Numbered from the stretch's first letter, positions 26,034-33,907 are shown. The stretch: DNA of 39,984 bases from Kamptonema sp. UHCC 0994 (GCF_029167235.1 NZ_JARFTR010000304.1:1-39984); one strand, 5' to 3'. A program made the numbers and translations. Notes: generated from the letters alone by a model not told the origin.

Positions 26034-26615
26034 CTAATTAAAATTCCTCAAAATCCACTCAACTGCTACCGTTAAATCCGCTGCAATAAAATCCGGTTTA
26101 GTATGATGCTGATATTCCCCACTGAGCACACTTTCACCATACCCAGTTTGTACCAAAATCCCTTGACAACCAGCATTATGAGCCATATCAACATCAGTGG
26201 CTTTATCCCCCACCATAAAACTATTTTGCAAGTCTAAATCCTGTTCCCAGGCCGCTGCTACCAACATCCCAGTATTCGGTTTTCGCCAAGTAGTATAGCG
26301 AGTAAATTCTGGGTTGATTCCGCCTTCAGGTTGACTCAAATAAGGACAATAATAAAGAGCATCTAATTTTGCGCCTGCTTCTACTTCTAATAAATTACAG
26401 AGACGTTGATGGAGTGCTTCAACGTGACTAACTGGATAATAATCTCTGGCTGGGCCAGACTGGTTAGAAACTAGACAGCAAAATATTCCCCTGTCATTTA
26501 ATCGACGTACTGCTTTAGCTACTCCCGGAATTAAGTTTAAATCTTCAATGCGATGAATATATCCAGCTTCAATATTTAAGACTCCATCGCGGTCAAGAAA
26601 AACGGCTTTTTTCAT
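26034..26615 (-). CDS. GmhB-like HAD phosphatase (D,D-heptose 1,7-bisphosphate phosphatase family)
   Basis: A 193-residue HAD-IIIA phosphatase. The motifs are complete: nucleophile and acid/base in FLDRDGVLN, SNQSG with the motif II Ser, the RKPNTGML region, and MVGDKATDVDMAHNAG. GmhB dephosphorylates heptose bisphosphate in ADP-heptose synthesis. The four-ligand zinc site of classical GmhB (CxH...CxC) is not intact: only the first Cys in YYCPY remains, and the second pair is replaced by TTWRKP. The zinc-free form of the family exists, but the substrate could be another sugar or histidinol phosphate. It lies downstream of a GT9 glycosyltransferase on the same strand, 139 bp away. Confidence 0.88.
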   Translation of the reverse strand: MKKAVFLDRDGVLNIEAGYIHRIEDLNLIPGVAKAVRRLNDRGIFCCLVSNQSGPARDYYPVSHVEALHQRLCNLLEVEAGAKLDALYYCPYLSQPEGGINPEFTRYTTWRKPNTGMLVAAAWEQDLDLQNSFMVGDKATDVDMAHNAGCQGILVQTGYGESVLSGEYQHHTKPDFIAADLTVAVEWILRNFN

Positions 26616-26651
26616 AATTAGTTATTATTGTTATAAACAAAATTAGATATT

Positions 26652-26709
26652 AGGTACGTAGTTGCGCTTCAGCGCTCTTTAAGATGCGCCCAAGTGCAAC
26701 TACGTACCT
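26652..26709. repeat. 14-bp inverted repeat around GCTTCAGCGC
   Basis: AGGTACGTAGTTGC (26652-26665) and GCAACTACGTACCT (26696-26709) pair perfectly. GTTG-GCTTCAGCGC in the left side recurs in the palindrome at 30151-30191. It lies in the GT9-GmhB gap, so it may end or process that transcript. Confidence 0.6.
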
Positions 26710-26710
26710 T

Positions 26711-26760
26711 TGTTAACAGTTAACAGTTAACCGTTAACAGTTAACCGTTAACCGTTAACC
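26711..26760. repeat. Heptanucleotide tandem array (TTAACAG / TTAACCG)
   Basis: About seven units of a 7-base repeat that overlaps the end of the GT9 gene. The stop codon at 26755-26757 lies inside the array. Confidence 0.9.
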
Positions 26761-27714
26761 TCCCCAAACTTTTTTGAGAACGTCTTGAGGTGAAATGTCA
26801 GCCATTTTACCCGTAGGTGATTTAATGCCAATAAAACGATCGCTTTTTGGCAACAACTTAGCTGGGTCAGTGGGGCCAAAAAGTGCGATCGTATAAGTCT
26901 GAACTGCTACAGATAAGTGCATCGGTGCACTATCAGTACATAGCATCAAATTAGCCGCTGCGATCGCAGCGGCCAACTTACCAATATCATCAGGCGCGAT
27001 CGCCAAAACCTTCGGACAAGACTCCACTAATTTATCTACAAAAGCTGCATCCTCCGGCCCCTTAACCACCACCACAGGCAAATTTGGCTGTCGCTGTTGT
27101 AAATCTTGAATAATCTGCTGCCATTTGTCCACAGGGTAAATTTTATCAATCCCCTTAGACAAAGCCAACTGACTAGAACCGCCGTGAATCAAAACGTAAC
27201 CGCTATCTTTAATCCCTAACCGTTGCTGTTCCGCCTCGGCCCACTGTATGTCTTGCTTAGGGACATTAATTGCCAGCGGCGGACAGGGCGTATTAATATC
27301 AAAGCCTTGGAGTAAATCGTGATACATTTCCGCAGCATACTGCTCAGTTTTCAGCGGTATCGCGTCTGTCAGGAAGATAGAACCGCCGCCAGCATAGCCA
27401 ACTCGCTTGTTAATACCAGTCAACCACAGCAGGAGTCCTACACTCCAACGCTGTCCCAGGGAGATCGCAGCTTCGTATTCGCGATCGCGGATAATACCCA
27501 GCAAGTTTCCCCAGTCAGCTAAAGCATTGCTGTCTTTAAAATCAAATGGGATAACTTCTTTGACAGACTTGCAGACACGGTAGGCACCTTTGGCCCTTGG
27601 TTCCACGATCGCGTCAACCTGAGTATTCGGATAAAGTTGTTTTAAGCCATCCAGGGTAGGAAAAAACAAAATTTGATCGCCAATTCCACCAGGAACAAGG
27701 GCAACAATTCGCAT
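26755..27714 (-). CDS. Glycosyltransferase family 9 (ADP-heptose:LPS heptosyltransferase-like)
   Basis: A 319-residue GT9 enzyme with a GT-B fold. The N-terminus has the family opening, MRIVALVPGGIGDQILFFPTLDGL. The C-terminal donor-binding half has VLIHGGSSQ, LMLCTDSAPMHLSVAVQT and ALFGPTDPAKLLP, which are typical. Family members add heptose or other sugars to lipopolysaccharide core on the cytoplasmic face of the membrane. With the GmhB-like phosphatase it suggests envelope sugar assembly, although heptose is unusual in cyanobacterial LPS. The ATG at 27714 fits the family start; an upstream GTG (27723) would add three residues. Its stop codon lies inside a heptamer repeat. Confidence 0.9.
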   Translation of the reverse strand: MRIVALVPGGIGDQILFFPTLDGLKQLYPNTQVDAIVEPRAKGAYRVCKSVKEVIPFDFKDSNALADWGNLLGIIRDREYEAAISLGQRWSVGLLLWLTGINKRVGYAGGGSIFLTDAIPLKTEQYAAEMYHDLLQGFDINTPCPPLAINVPKQDIQWAEAEQQRLGIKDSGYVLIHGGSSQLALSKGIDKIYPVDKWQQIIQDLQQRQPNLPVVVVKGPEDAAFVDKLVESCPKVLAIAPDDIGKLAAAIAAANLMLCTDSAPMHLSVAVQTYTIALFGPTDPAKLLPKSDRFIGIKSPTGKMADISPQDVLKKVWGG

Positions 27715-27808
27715 ATTAGTCACTTGAGCTTACCAACCGATTATTCTAAAGGAAGAAATACTTATCAAATCAGCATCATAGCTAACATAGGCACATCAAG
27801 GAGTAACC

Positions 27809-28501
27809 GTGCATTTATTAATTCCCGCCGCAGGCAGTGGCCGGCGGATGGGCAGCGATCGCAATAAGTTGCTGCTATCATTATTGGGCAAATCCTTACT
27901 GGCTTGGACTCTGGAAGTCGCTGAAGCCTCGGAACATATTACCTGGATTGGCATAATGGGCCAGCCAGCAGATTTTCCCGATTTTCAAGAAATCCTGGCC
28001 AATTCCCCTGTGACTAAACCAGTTCTGCTAATTCAGGGGGGTATCACTCGCCAAGAGTCAGTTTACAACGGTTTGCAGGCGCTTCCAGCCACAGCAGAAC
28101 GAGTTTTGATTCACGACGGCGCAAGGTGTCTGGCCACGCCAGATTTGTTTAATTGCTGCGCTGAGGCGTTGTTTAAGTTTCCGGGTTTAATTGCGGCTGT
28201 CCCAGTTAAGGACACAATTAAAATTACTGATGAAACTGGCTTAGTTAAAGATACCCCCGATCGCAGTCAACTTTGGGCGGCCCAAACACCCCAAGGATTT
28301 GAGGTCAAATTATTAAAAGATTGTCACGCTAAAGGCCGCCAACAGGGATGGGAAGTCACAGACGACGCAGCTTTATTTGAAAAGTGCGGTTTGCCGGTAC
28401 AAATTGTTCAGGGAGAGGAGACAAATTTGAAGGTGACAACGCCAATGGATTTAGCGATCGCAGAATTCATCCTACGCCAACGAGCACAGGCGAACCCTTA
28501 A
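27809..28501 (+). CDS. ispD: 2-C-methyl-D-erythritol 4-phosphate cytidylyltransferase
   Basis: A 230-residue IspD, the third enzyme of the MEP isoprenoid pathway. It joins CTP and MEP to form CDP-ME. Hallmarks are PAAGSGRRMGSDRNK (CTP binding), GGITRQESVYNGL, VLIHDGARC, VKDTIK, AAQTPQGF and TDDAALFE. It ends in LKVTTPMDLAIAEFIL. The start is GTG, with AAGGAG about 7 nt upstream. It is divergent from the GT9 gene. Its last 35 bp overlap the end of a LysR gene on the opposite strand. Confidence 0.95.
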   Translation: MHLLIPAAGSGRRMGSDRNKLLLSLLGKSLLAWTLEVAEASEHITWIGIMGQPADFPDFQEILANSPVTKPVLLIQGGITRQESVYNGLQALPATAERVLIHDGARCLATPDLFNCCAEALFKFPGLIAAVPVKDTIKITDETGLVKDTPDRSQLWAAQTPQGFEVKLLKDCHAKGRQQGWEVTDDAALFEKCGLPVQIVQGEETNLKVTTPMDLAIAEFILRQRAQANP

Positions 28502-29354
28502 GCGCATCCAAAAACGCAAACACCGCCGGTACTAACAGCGCATCTTTTAAAACAGCCACCGCAATTACCCTTTCCAGCGGAACTGGCAAACTGTACACCT
28601 GTACCCCTTCCGGTATCGGTTCAGCGGCCAAACGTGGGAGAATTGCTACACCCAAACCTTGGACAACCATGCTGAGAATTGTTGAGTCTTCGCTAAGTTC
28701 GTAAGCGACATCTACAGGGAAATCCGCAGCAGTTAAGTAATTGCGAATTGGCCAAGAACAGCTAAAGTCCGGTGGTTCTAAAATTAATGGGAAACTAGCT
28801 AAATCTTCCCAGGTAAATTTATTACCTTTTAATTTGGCATTCGGCGGTAGCAATACAATATATTCATCGCGCAAAATTTCCCTGGTTTCAAATTCATCGC
28901 AAGTGGGAATAGTAACGATACCAATATCTGCGCGGCGCGATCGCAAAGCTTGTTCCACACCCTGGGTATGGGGAATTTCCGTAATGCTAACCGCAATTTT
29001 GGGGAAGCGGCGGCGAAAATTGGCAATCACTCCGGGGAGTACGTGAGTCGCCACGCTACGAAAAGACGCAATTCGCACTAATCCCCCCTGCAAACCTCTT
29101 TCTAGGGAAGCTTCTTTGACCATCATCTCTAAGGATTGCAGAATTTCGCGACCGTGAGCGAGAATTCTTTCTCCTACGGGAGTTAAATGAGCACCGTGAC
29201 GGCCTCGGTGGAATAGGGGCACGCCTAATTCTTCTTCTAAACTCGCGATCGCATGACTGACTGCTGACTGTGACAATTCTAGAGACAAAGCAGCATCACT
29301 AAAATTGCAGCAGTCGGCCACCGCAACCAAGGCGTGTAACTGCGAGATTTTCAT
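28467..29354 (-). CDS. LysR-family transcriptional regulator
   Basis: A 295-residue LTTR. The N-terminal winged helix-turn-helix is ISQLHALVAVADCCNFSDAALSLELSQSAVSHAIASLE, followed by ELGVPLFHRGRHGAHLTPVGE. The substrate-binding domain spans about 90-290 (GGLVRIASFRSVATHVLPGVI, ADIGIVTIP, LSEDSTILSMVVQGLGVAILP). The effector and targets are unknown; it does not match RbcR, NdhR or CmpR closely enough to name. The ATG at 29354 fits the family; one at 29378 would add eight residues. It overlaps ispD tail to tail by 35 bp and is divergent from the gene at 29659. Confidence 0.92.
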   Translation of the reverse strand: MKISQLHALVAVADCCNFSDAALSLELSQSAVSHAIASLEEELGVPLFHRGRHGAHLTPVGERILAHGREILQSLEMMVKEASLERGLQGGLVRIASFRSVATHVLPGVIANFRRRFPKIAVSITEIPHTQGVEQALRSRRADIGIVTIPTCDEFETREILRDEYIVLLPPNAKLKGNKFTWEDLASFPLILEPPDFSCSWPIRNYLTAADFPVDVAYELSEDSTILSMVVQGLGVAILPRLAAEPIPEGVQVYSLPVPLERVIAVAVLKDALLVPAVFAFLDALKGSPVLVGVG

Positions 29355-29407
29355 TTTGCGCGTATTAATTTCTTTCATCTACTTTGTGTCAGTTTTGCCT
29401 AGATTAT

Positions 29408-29494
29408 GACTTACGCATTACTTACGTAACGCCGCCCTCTGGGCGGTTCATTTACCGCCCAGAGGGCGGCGTTACAAATAGTTTTACGTAAGTC
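29408..29494. mobile_element. MITE-like element with the 50-bp palindrome at its core
   Basis: Outer inverted ends GACTTACG (29408-29415) and CGTAAGTC (29487-29494) enclose the perfect 21-bp-stem palindrome (29426-29475, loop TTCATTTA). This is the most complete copy and suggests the family is an 87-bp non-autonomous element. It makes up part of the roughly 300-bp gap between the LysR gene and the gene at 29659. The rest of that gap is AT-rich upstream sequence. Confidence 0.65.
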
Positions 29495-29658
29495 CTACTA
29501 GATTGCGATCGAGGGAGGACTGGGGATTGGAAAATCTATCTATCTATTTTATTCATATAAGCTATTCAAGCCATGCTTTGAATATATATTTATAACTTGT
29601 TAAAGTGATTTTAACAGAGAAAACAACTAATACAGTCTCACAGTTGAGGAGTGCTGCT

Positions 29659-29943
29659 ATGCAAACATCTCAGAAGTGGCTAGACCCAGAAACACTAAAA
29701 CTTACCTCAATTCCTGGGAAAGAGTCTCAAACCAAACACCAACCTTTATTATCGCTGCTAAAGCGCATTTTTGAGCCTTTAGTTGCAGCCATGATCCGCC
29801 GCGATGAGTTCAGAATTTGGCAAACATCCGATCGGTATGGCAATACCTTATGGCACGCTTACGATCCAGCTACAGGTCGCTCTACATCTGTGGCAACTGA
29901 AGAGGAAATGCGGGTTTGGATTGAGAAACGATACTACAAATAG
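29659..29943 (+). CDS. Conserved small cyanobacterial protein, unrecognised
   Basis: A 94-residue soluble protein. It has a polar N-terminus, a short helix (LLSLLKRIFEPLVAAMIRR), and a compact C-terminal part with FRIWQTSDRYGNTLWHAYDP, then GRSTSVATEEEMRVWIEKRYY. The latter reads like a small beta module followed by a helix. I know no assigned function. The ATG at 29659 is preferred to a GTG at 29605 because TGAGGAG lies about 8-10 nt upstream. It stands alone, followed by 355 bp with hairpins. Confidence 0.65.
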   Translation: MQTSQKWLDPETLKLTSIPGKESQTKHQPLLSLLKRIFEPLVAAMIRRDEFRIWQTSDRYGNTLWHAYDPATGRSTSVATEEEMRVWIEKRYYK

Positions 29944-30034
29944 TTTAGGGCAATCGCGCTTATTTTGCAATTGGTAGCAGCGATATTTCTAAGCAATCAT
30001 CTGTAGCTAGCATTAATAAAAACGATGCTTGCTA

Positions 30035-30110
30035 GTACAGATTGATAAAATTTGACTAGAACAGTTTTCACAGCGTGTAACTGTTCTAGTCAAAATTAAA
30101 AAATCTGTAC
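30035..30110. repeat. Long nested hairpin
   Basis: An outer stem GTACAGATT/AATCTGTAC (30035-30043, 30102-30110) and an inner perfect 16-bp stem TTTGACTAGAACAGTT/AACTGTTCTAGTCAAA (30051-30066, 30079-30094) are separated by matched 7-base internal loops. The loop is 12 bases. It lies about 90 bp past the gene ending at 29943. It could be a terminator, an sRNA or a decayed mobile end. Confidence 0.6.
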
Positions 30111-30150
30111 CTTTGCAGATTCACATTCATGGATGAAAGTAGAGATATAG

Positions 30151-30191
30151 GTATGTTGTTGGGCTTCAGCGCAGACAGTACAACAACATAC
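30151..30191. repeat. 11-bp inverted repeat around GCTTCAGCGC
   Basis: GTATGTTGTTG (30151-30161) and CAACAACATAC (30181-30191) pair perfectly around GGCTTCAGCGCAGACAGTA. It shares the GTTG-GCTTCAGCGC core with 26652-26709 but has different, still complementary, arms. Confidence 0.55.
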
Positions 30192-30298
30192 AAAATGCTT
30201 AAGTGGTGTAATTAGCATTACTTTAGATTCCTATATTTCTGCTAAACGATCGCGTCAATTTTTACTACAACTCAAATAGATTAAGGGAGTTTACGGCT

Positions 30299-30586
30299 AT
30301 GTTTGAACGCAATTCCCAATTCACCGTTATTAAACTTGAAAATAATCAGGTATTCAGGCTACCTAAAGCATACCGAGATGTGCAAGTATTGTCAGGAACG
30401 GCTTGGATAACTGTGGATAAACAGGATATTATCTTGAGAACTGGAGACAAAGTTTCACTCCCCTCAAGTAACAATTTTGCTGTAATTTCTGTTTTAACTA
30501 AAGTACCATTAATCTTGGAAGTTTTGACTGATGAACGTAAACCAATAACAAACCAATTTACGGATCGGTTAACAGTAGTTCGTTAA
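30299..30586 (+). CDS. Small DUF2917-like beta protein
   Basis: A 95-residue soluble protein, mostly beta strands. The pattern FRLPKAYRDVQVLSGTAWITVDKQDIILRTGDKVSLPSSN is broken here only for description (FRLPKAYRDVQV, LSGTAWITVDKQD, IILRTGDKVSLP). It resembles DUF2917, a cupin-like small domain with an L-G-AWVT-x-x-x-D-x-x-L-x-x-G pattern. Function is unknown; no catalytic residues stand out. The ATG at 30299 has AAGGGAG about 11 nt upstream. It ends close to a palindromic repeat and the convergent hydrolase gene. Confidence 0.6.
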   Translation: MFERNSQFTVIKLENNQVFRLPKAYRDVQVLSGTAWITVDKQDIILRTGDKVSLPSSNNFAVISVLTKVPLILEVLTDERKPITNQFTDRLTVVR

Positions 30587-30594
30587 ACGCTTCC

Positions 30595-30644
30595 GTAACG
30601 CCGCCATCTTGGCGGTGACTTTACCGCCAAGATGGCGGCGTTAC
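30595..30644. repeat. 50-bp palindromic repeat, complete copy
   Basis: Perfect 21-bp arms with loop TGACTTTA. The stem centre reads CATCTTGG opposite CCAAGATG, differing from the other copies on both sides. It begins 9 bp past the stop at 30586, between convergent genes. Confidence 0.85.
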
Positions 30645-30667
30645 AATTACTAATTACCAATTACCAA

Positions 30668-32521
30668 TCACTTTTTACAAAGTAATGGCTGACTCGGCCA
30701 AAAGCGGATAGAATTGTCAATCAAACTATTAATTCCAGCTTGCATATCTTCCTCAGAAATGTTATGATTTTTTAGCAAAAATTTGATTGCTGCAAAACTG
30801 GGACTATCAGTCCTAAAATATCCCCCATGAGCGTCAATTTTACCAAATAGGAAAGCAACGCTATTAATCAAATCGATCGGTATAGCTGTAAACTTATTTA
30901 AAGGCAATTTTACGCTATTAACTCCCATCATTTCTGAACAGTCAATATAGTTGAATTTTTCAAATAACTCATAAGCAGAAGTGGGGTTAGCTGCTAGTTG
31001 AGAACGAACCATAATCCGAATGTAAGGTACATAACTTTTAGTCGGATCTTCCGATTTATTTACTGTTTTCAACCCTTCATTTACTTCTTTTAGATAAATA
31101 TTTCCCAACCGCAAACCAGACATTTCCAAACTTGGTTCAACCCACCAGTTAGCTAGAGTAGAAAGATAGCGGAGAACAATATCGCGATCGCTAGAAAATA
31201 AATAAATTTTCTGACAACGAAGAATAGCAGATCGCACATAATTATTCCGTCCCTCCCGCAGAAACTCCAAAGGGATATCCGGCGCAGACATAATCAACTT
31301 ATCTAATGTTAAATAATCTCCCATCTCCCGATTGTCATCTACATCTATGTCATCTTTGCCAAATCTATCGGACAAAATTCGTAGGGAATTAACTACTACC
31401 AAAGCACCTAAACTATGTCCCATTAAATTGACAGCAATTCTCGGATTAGTTTTGGGTATTTGAACTCTTTTATTCCGATCGTTTTCCAGATTACCAGAGT
31501 CATGAGAAAATTTAGCTTGGACTGCTTGATTTTCCTCTGCTAATGCTCGATCTAGCCGCCAAAAAAATTCAGAAAAATCTGGAGATCCGTAGTGAATAGC
31601 ACGATAGCGATCGCGCTGGTAGACAATTATTCGCATCATCTGCACCACTAACAGCGAGAGCATAAATACGGTCAAAATAATCCAATGCCATTGTACTGCT
31701 AATTCTGCCGTCTCGCGCAACTTTAGCCATTGCCAAATGCCAGCCAATTCTGGTAAAGAACCCAAGGATAAAAGTAGCGGTATTCCTAATAGTTTTAGAG
31801 AAATATATAACAGAGAACCGGAAACAATAGTTAAACCACCAAGAACTACTAAAAACTTGATGATAATCCCCCAATTATAGCGATAGTCAGCCCAAAGTCC
31901 GGGACTAACGAACGGTTTTTCACTCGGCCAGTGATAGCCAATATAAAAATTATTTTTTTCTAAAGTAGCGACATTATTAATTGGATCTTGGAGAGTTAAT
32001 GAATCAGCTTCATTAATAAAATTATTATAGAAAATAGAGCCAGGAGTAGCATAGCCGTGAATTCGCATGGTTAAGCGATCGCATCCAGAAGACAATACGA
32101 TTTGAGCTAATTCATCAACATTAAATAGAGGTCTAAAACGCTCTGGTGGGAGTTCTCGGTCTACATTTAAAGAAGTGCTAGCAGTGCTGCTGACTAAGAA
32201 TACATTTGGATGCTTGCTATCGGCGTAAACCTCGAAATTGCGGCTGAAAGCTTGAGTAAATTGGCGATTATGCCAACGGTTGAGAGTGTTAATTACATAA
32301 TCTTCATTCACCTTTTCGGCAAACATGGCATACTGCTTTAAATCGCACAGCGATCGCAATGTAGCGACGATTTCCTCAGTAGTTGGACTTGCAGTGCCGG
32401 GAGGATTGGGATAAGCTAGCTGTATGATGCGTGCCTTTGTCCACCCGTCAGAAAAGGGAGCATAATTGCGGATAATAGACTCCAACCAGTTGCGATCGTT
32501 GTTCCAAGTTTTCTCGTCCAT
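30668..32521 (-). CDS. Membrane-embedded alpha/beta hydrolase (DUF900-like)
   Basis: A 617-residue protein. An alpha/beta hydrolase fold is visible: oxyanion-type IHGYATPGSIFYNNF, then IGYHWPSEKP, nucleophile motif LMGHSLGALVVVNSL (Ser near 368), LFSSDRDI (probable Asp near 445) and DAHGGYF (probable His near 564). The HGY and WPS motifs resemble DUF900 hydrolases. Two to three transmembrane helices (about residues 215-300: IIIKFLVVLGGLTIVSGSLLY, WIILTVFMLSLLVVQMM) are inserted between the first motifs and the Ser motif. An N-terminal region of about 120 residues is unrecognised. The substrate is unknown; a lipid or ester is inferred. The ATG at 32521 is chosen over a GTG at 32566. Confidence 0.7.
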   Translation of the reverse strand: MDEKTWNNDRNWLESIIRNYAPFSDGWTKARIIQLAYPNPPGTASPTTEEIVATLRSLCDLKQYAMFAEKVNEDYVINTLNRWHNRQFTQAFSRNFEVYADSKHPNVFLVSSTASTSLNVDRELPPERFRPLFNVDELAQIVLSSGCDRLTMRIHGYATPGSIFYNNFINEADSLTLQDPINNVATLEKNNFYIGYHWPSEKPFVSPGLWADYRYNWGIIIKFLVVLGGLTIVSGSLLYISLKLLGIPLLLSLGSLPELAGIWQWLKLRETAELAVQWHWIILTVFMLSLLVVQMMRIIVYQRDRYRAIHYGSPDFSEFFWRLDRALAEENQAVQAKFSHDSGNLENDRNKRVQIPKTNPRIAVNLMGHSLGALVVVNSLRILSDRFGKDDIDVDDNREMGDYLTLDKLIMSAPDIPLEFLREGRNNYVRSAILRCQKIYLFSSDRDIVLRYLSTLANWWVEPSLEMSGLRLGNIYLKEVNEGLKTVNKSEDPTKSYVPYIRIMVRSQLAANPTSAYELFEKFNYIDCSEMMGVNSVKLPLNKFTAIPIDLINSVAFLFGKIDAHGGYFRTDSPSFAAIKFLLKNHNISEEDMQAGINSLIDNSIRFWPSQPLLCKK

Positions 32522-32863
32522 ATCTTTGATTAACTCATGATTTAAGCAAAAATTACCCAAAAACACTATATACTATAGTGCCTACTACATATTCTCTGAA
32601 ATGCCTAGCTAATCCATTGTTTTGCTGTCGCACATTTAAGCTGACTTCTACCTCATATTGACAAAATACTCAGAAAAGCTTAAGCAACACACATTTTAAA
32701 TTTTAAATTTTTAATTGCTGACAAGTTTTAGTCTGAGTTTGCTAGGGTGTGTTTACGATCGAGACTGACACTACTATTCCCGGTTGTTCTCAGTCGAAAG
32801 ATGTAGAAATTGGCACAAGGCTTAATCGTAAAATTTACATCTTGCTAAAGGAGGATTCACTTG
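32522..32863. other. 342-bp divergent intergenic region
   Basis: Between the hydrolase and the TPR gene. It is AT-rich, with a direct repeat of TTTTAAA at about 32694-32715. AAAGGAGGA (about 32847-32855) is a strong ribosome-binding site for the start at 32864. A 97-codon frame at 32749-33042 is not credible. Confidence 0.5.
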
Positions 32864-33907
32864 GTGTATTGCCGTCACCATTTCCGTTATCTCGCAGCTA
32901 TTGCGATTTCCCTATCACCTATACTGACTGTATTGGGAATATCAAAAGCTCTCGCATTTGCGCCAATTGTAAGGGATTTTGGCCCCGTCGCCGCCACAAA
33001 CCGCAAAACAGAAGCAGACCAACTTTTTCAAAAGGGTGCTGAGCAATACCGCAAGGGTGAATTTCAAAATGCTGTCGAAACCTATCAACAAGTTTTGGCA
33101 ATCCGCCAACAACTAGGCGACAAGAAAGGTGTGGGAGAAACCCTCAATAGTATTGGGGAAGTTTACACTGACATGGGGGAATATGACAAAGCAATGGAAG
33201 TTTTGCAGCAAGCTTTGACTGTTAACCGGGAAGTGGGTAATCGCCGTAACACTGGTAATACTCTGAATCTGATCGGCGTGGTTAACCGCGCTGGGGATAA
33301 ACTTTCCGTAGCAATGCAACTACATCAACAAGCTTTGCAAATAGCCAAAGCTGAAGGCGATCGCGCAGGAGAGGGAGAATCTCTCCACAATATAGCAGCA
33401 GTTTACGGCGACCAAGCTCAATACGCCAAAGCCATAGATTTTTACCAGCAAGCGCGGATAATTCGCACCGAAGTAGGCGATCGCCGCGACTTAGGGCGCA
33501 CCCTCAATAACATGGGCGGAATCTACTACAACATGGGTCAATATTCCAGAGCCTTAGAATTTTACAACCAAGCTTTAGCAATTCGCCGGGAAATTGGCGA
33601 TCGCGCTGGTGTCGGAAGGCTTTTGAACAACATGGGGCTAACCTATCGCAAACTCGGTAAAGATTCTCAAGCTCTGATCTATTTCCAACAGGCTATAGTG
33701 ATGCTAGAAGCAATTGGCGACAACACCAGCGTCGGACGCTTGCTCAATAACATGGGTGCCATTTACGAAAGCCTCGATCAGTCCCCGAAAGCTCTAGAAT
33801 CCTATCAGCGAGCCTTGCAAATCGCCCAAGATACGGGGGACAAAGTAGGGGAGAGCACGGCTTTAGAGAGCATTAAACGATTAACAGGGCAAAAATCTGG
33901 GCAATGA
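32864..33907 (+). CDS. Exported TPR protein
   Basis: A 347-residue protein. A signal peptide or anchor (about 1-32, with YLAAIAISLSPILTVLGISKALA) precedes about seven 40-residue TPR units of the TPR_12/kinesin-light-chain type, from about 50 to 340. The units are spaced by the GDR-GVGRLLNNMG linker (for example GDRAGVGRLLNNMGLTYRKLG). Repeats of this form mediate protein binding. The partner is unknown, and the location is likely periplasmic or membrane-attached. GTG at 32864 is 9 nt after GGAGG; a TTG three bases earlier is possible. It is followed by the CHASE2 cyclase on the same strand, 204 bp away. Confidence 0.85.
   Translation: MYCRHHFRYLAAIAISLSPILTVLGISKALAFAPIVRDFGPVAATNRKTEADQLFQKGAEQYRKGEFQNAVETYQQVLAIRQQLGDKKGVGETLNSIGEVYTDMGEYDKAMEVLQQALTVNREVGNRRNTGNTLNLIGVVNRAGDKLSVAMQLHQQALQIAKAEGDRAGEGESLHNIAAVYGDQAQYAKAIDFYQQARIIRTEVGDRRDLGRTLNNMGGIYYNMGQYSRALEFYNQALAIRREIGDRAGVGRLLNNMGLTYRKLGKDSQALIYFQQAIVMLEAIGDNTSVGRLLNNMGAIYESLDQSPKALESYQRALQIAQDTGDKVGESTALESIKRLTGQKSGQ

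Larger units (their letters stand above)
29944..30298. other. 355-bp gap with several hairpins
   Basis: No gene is seen. It contains an imperfect inverted repeat at 30001-30040 (CTGT...CTAGCAT and ATGCT...ACAG) and a long nested hairpin at 30035-30110. It also holds an 11-bp palindrome at 30151-30191 and a HIP1-like site near 30250. The ribosome-binding sequence AAGGGAG precedes the next ATG. Confidence 0.55.

Noticed and set aside
28384-28704. 106-codon frame over the ispD/LysR junction
   Set aside because: It is a shadow of both real genes in another frame and shows no domain.
32749-33042. 97-codon open frame before the TPR gene
   Set aside because: It overlaps the TPR gene in another frame, starts at a weak codon, and the translation shows no domain. 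The TPR gene has a strong ribosome-binding site.
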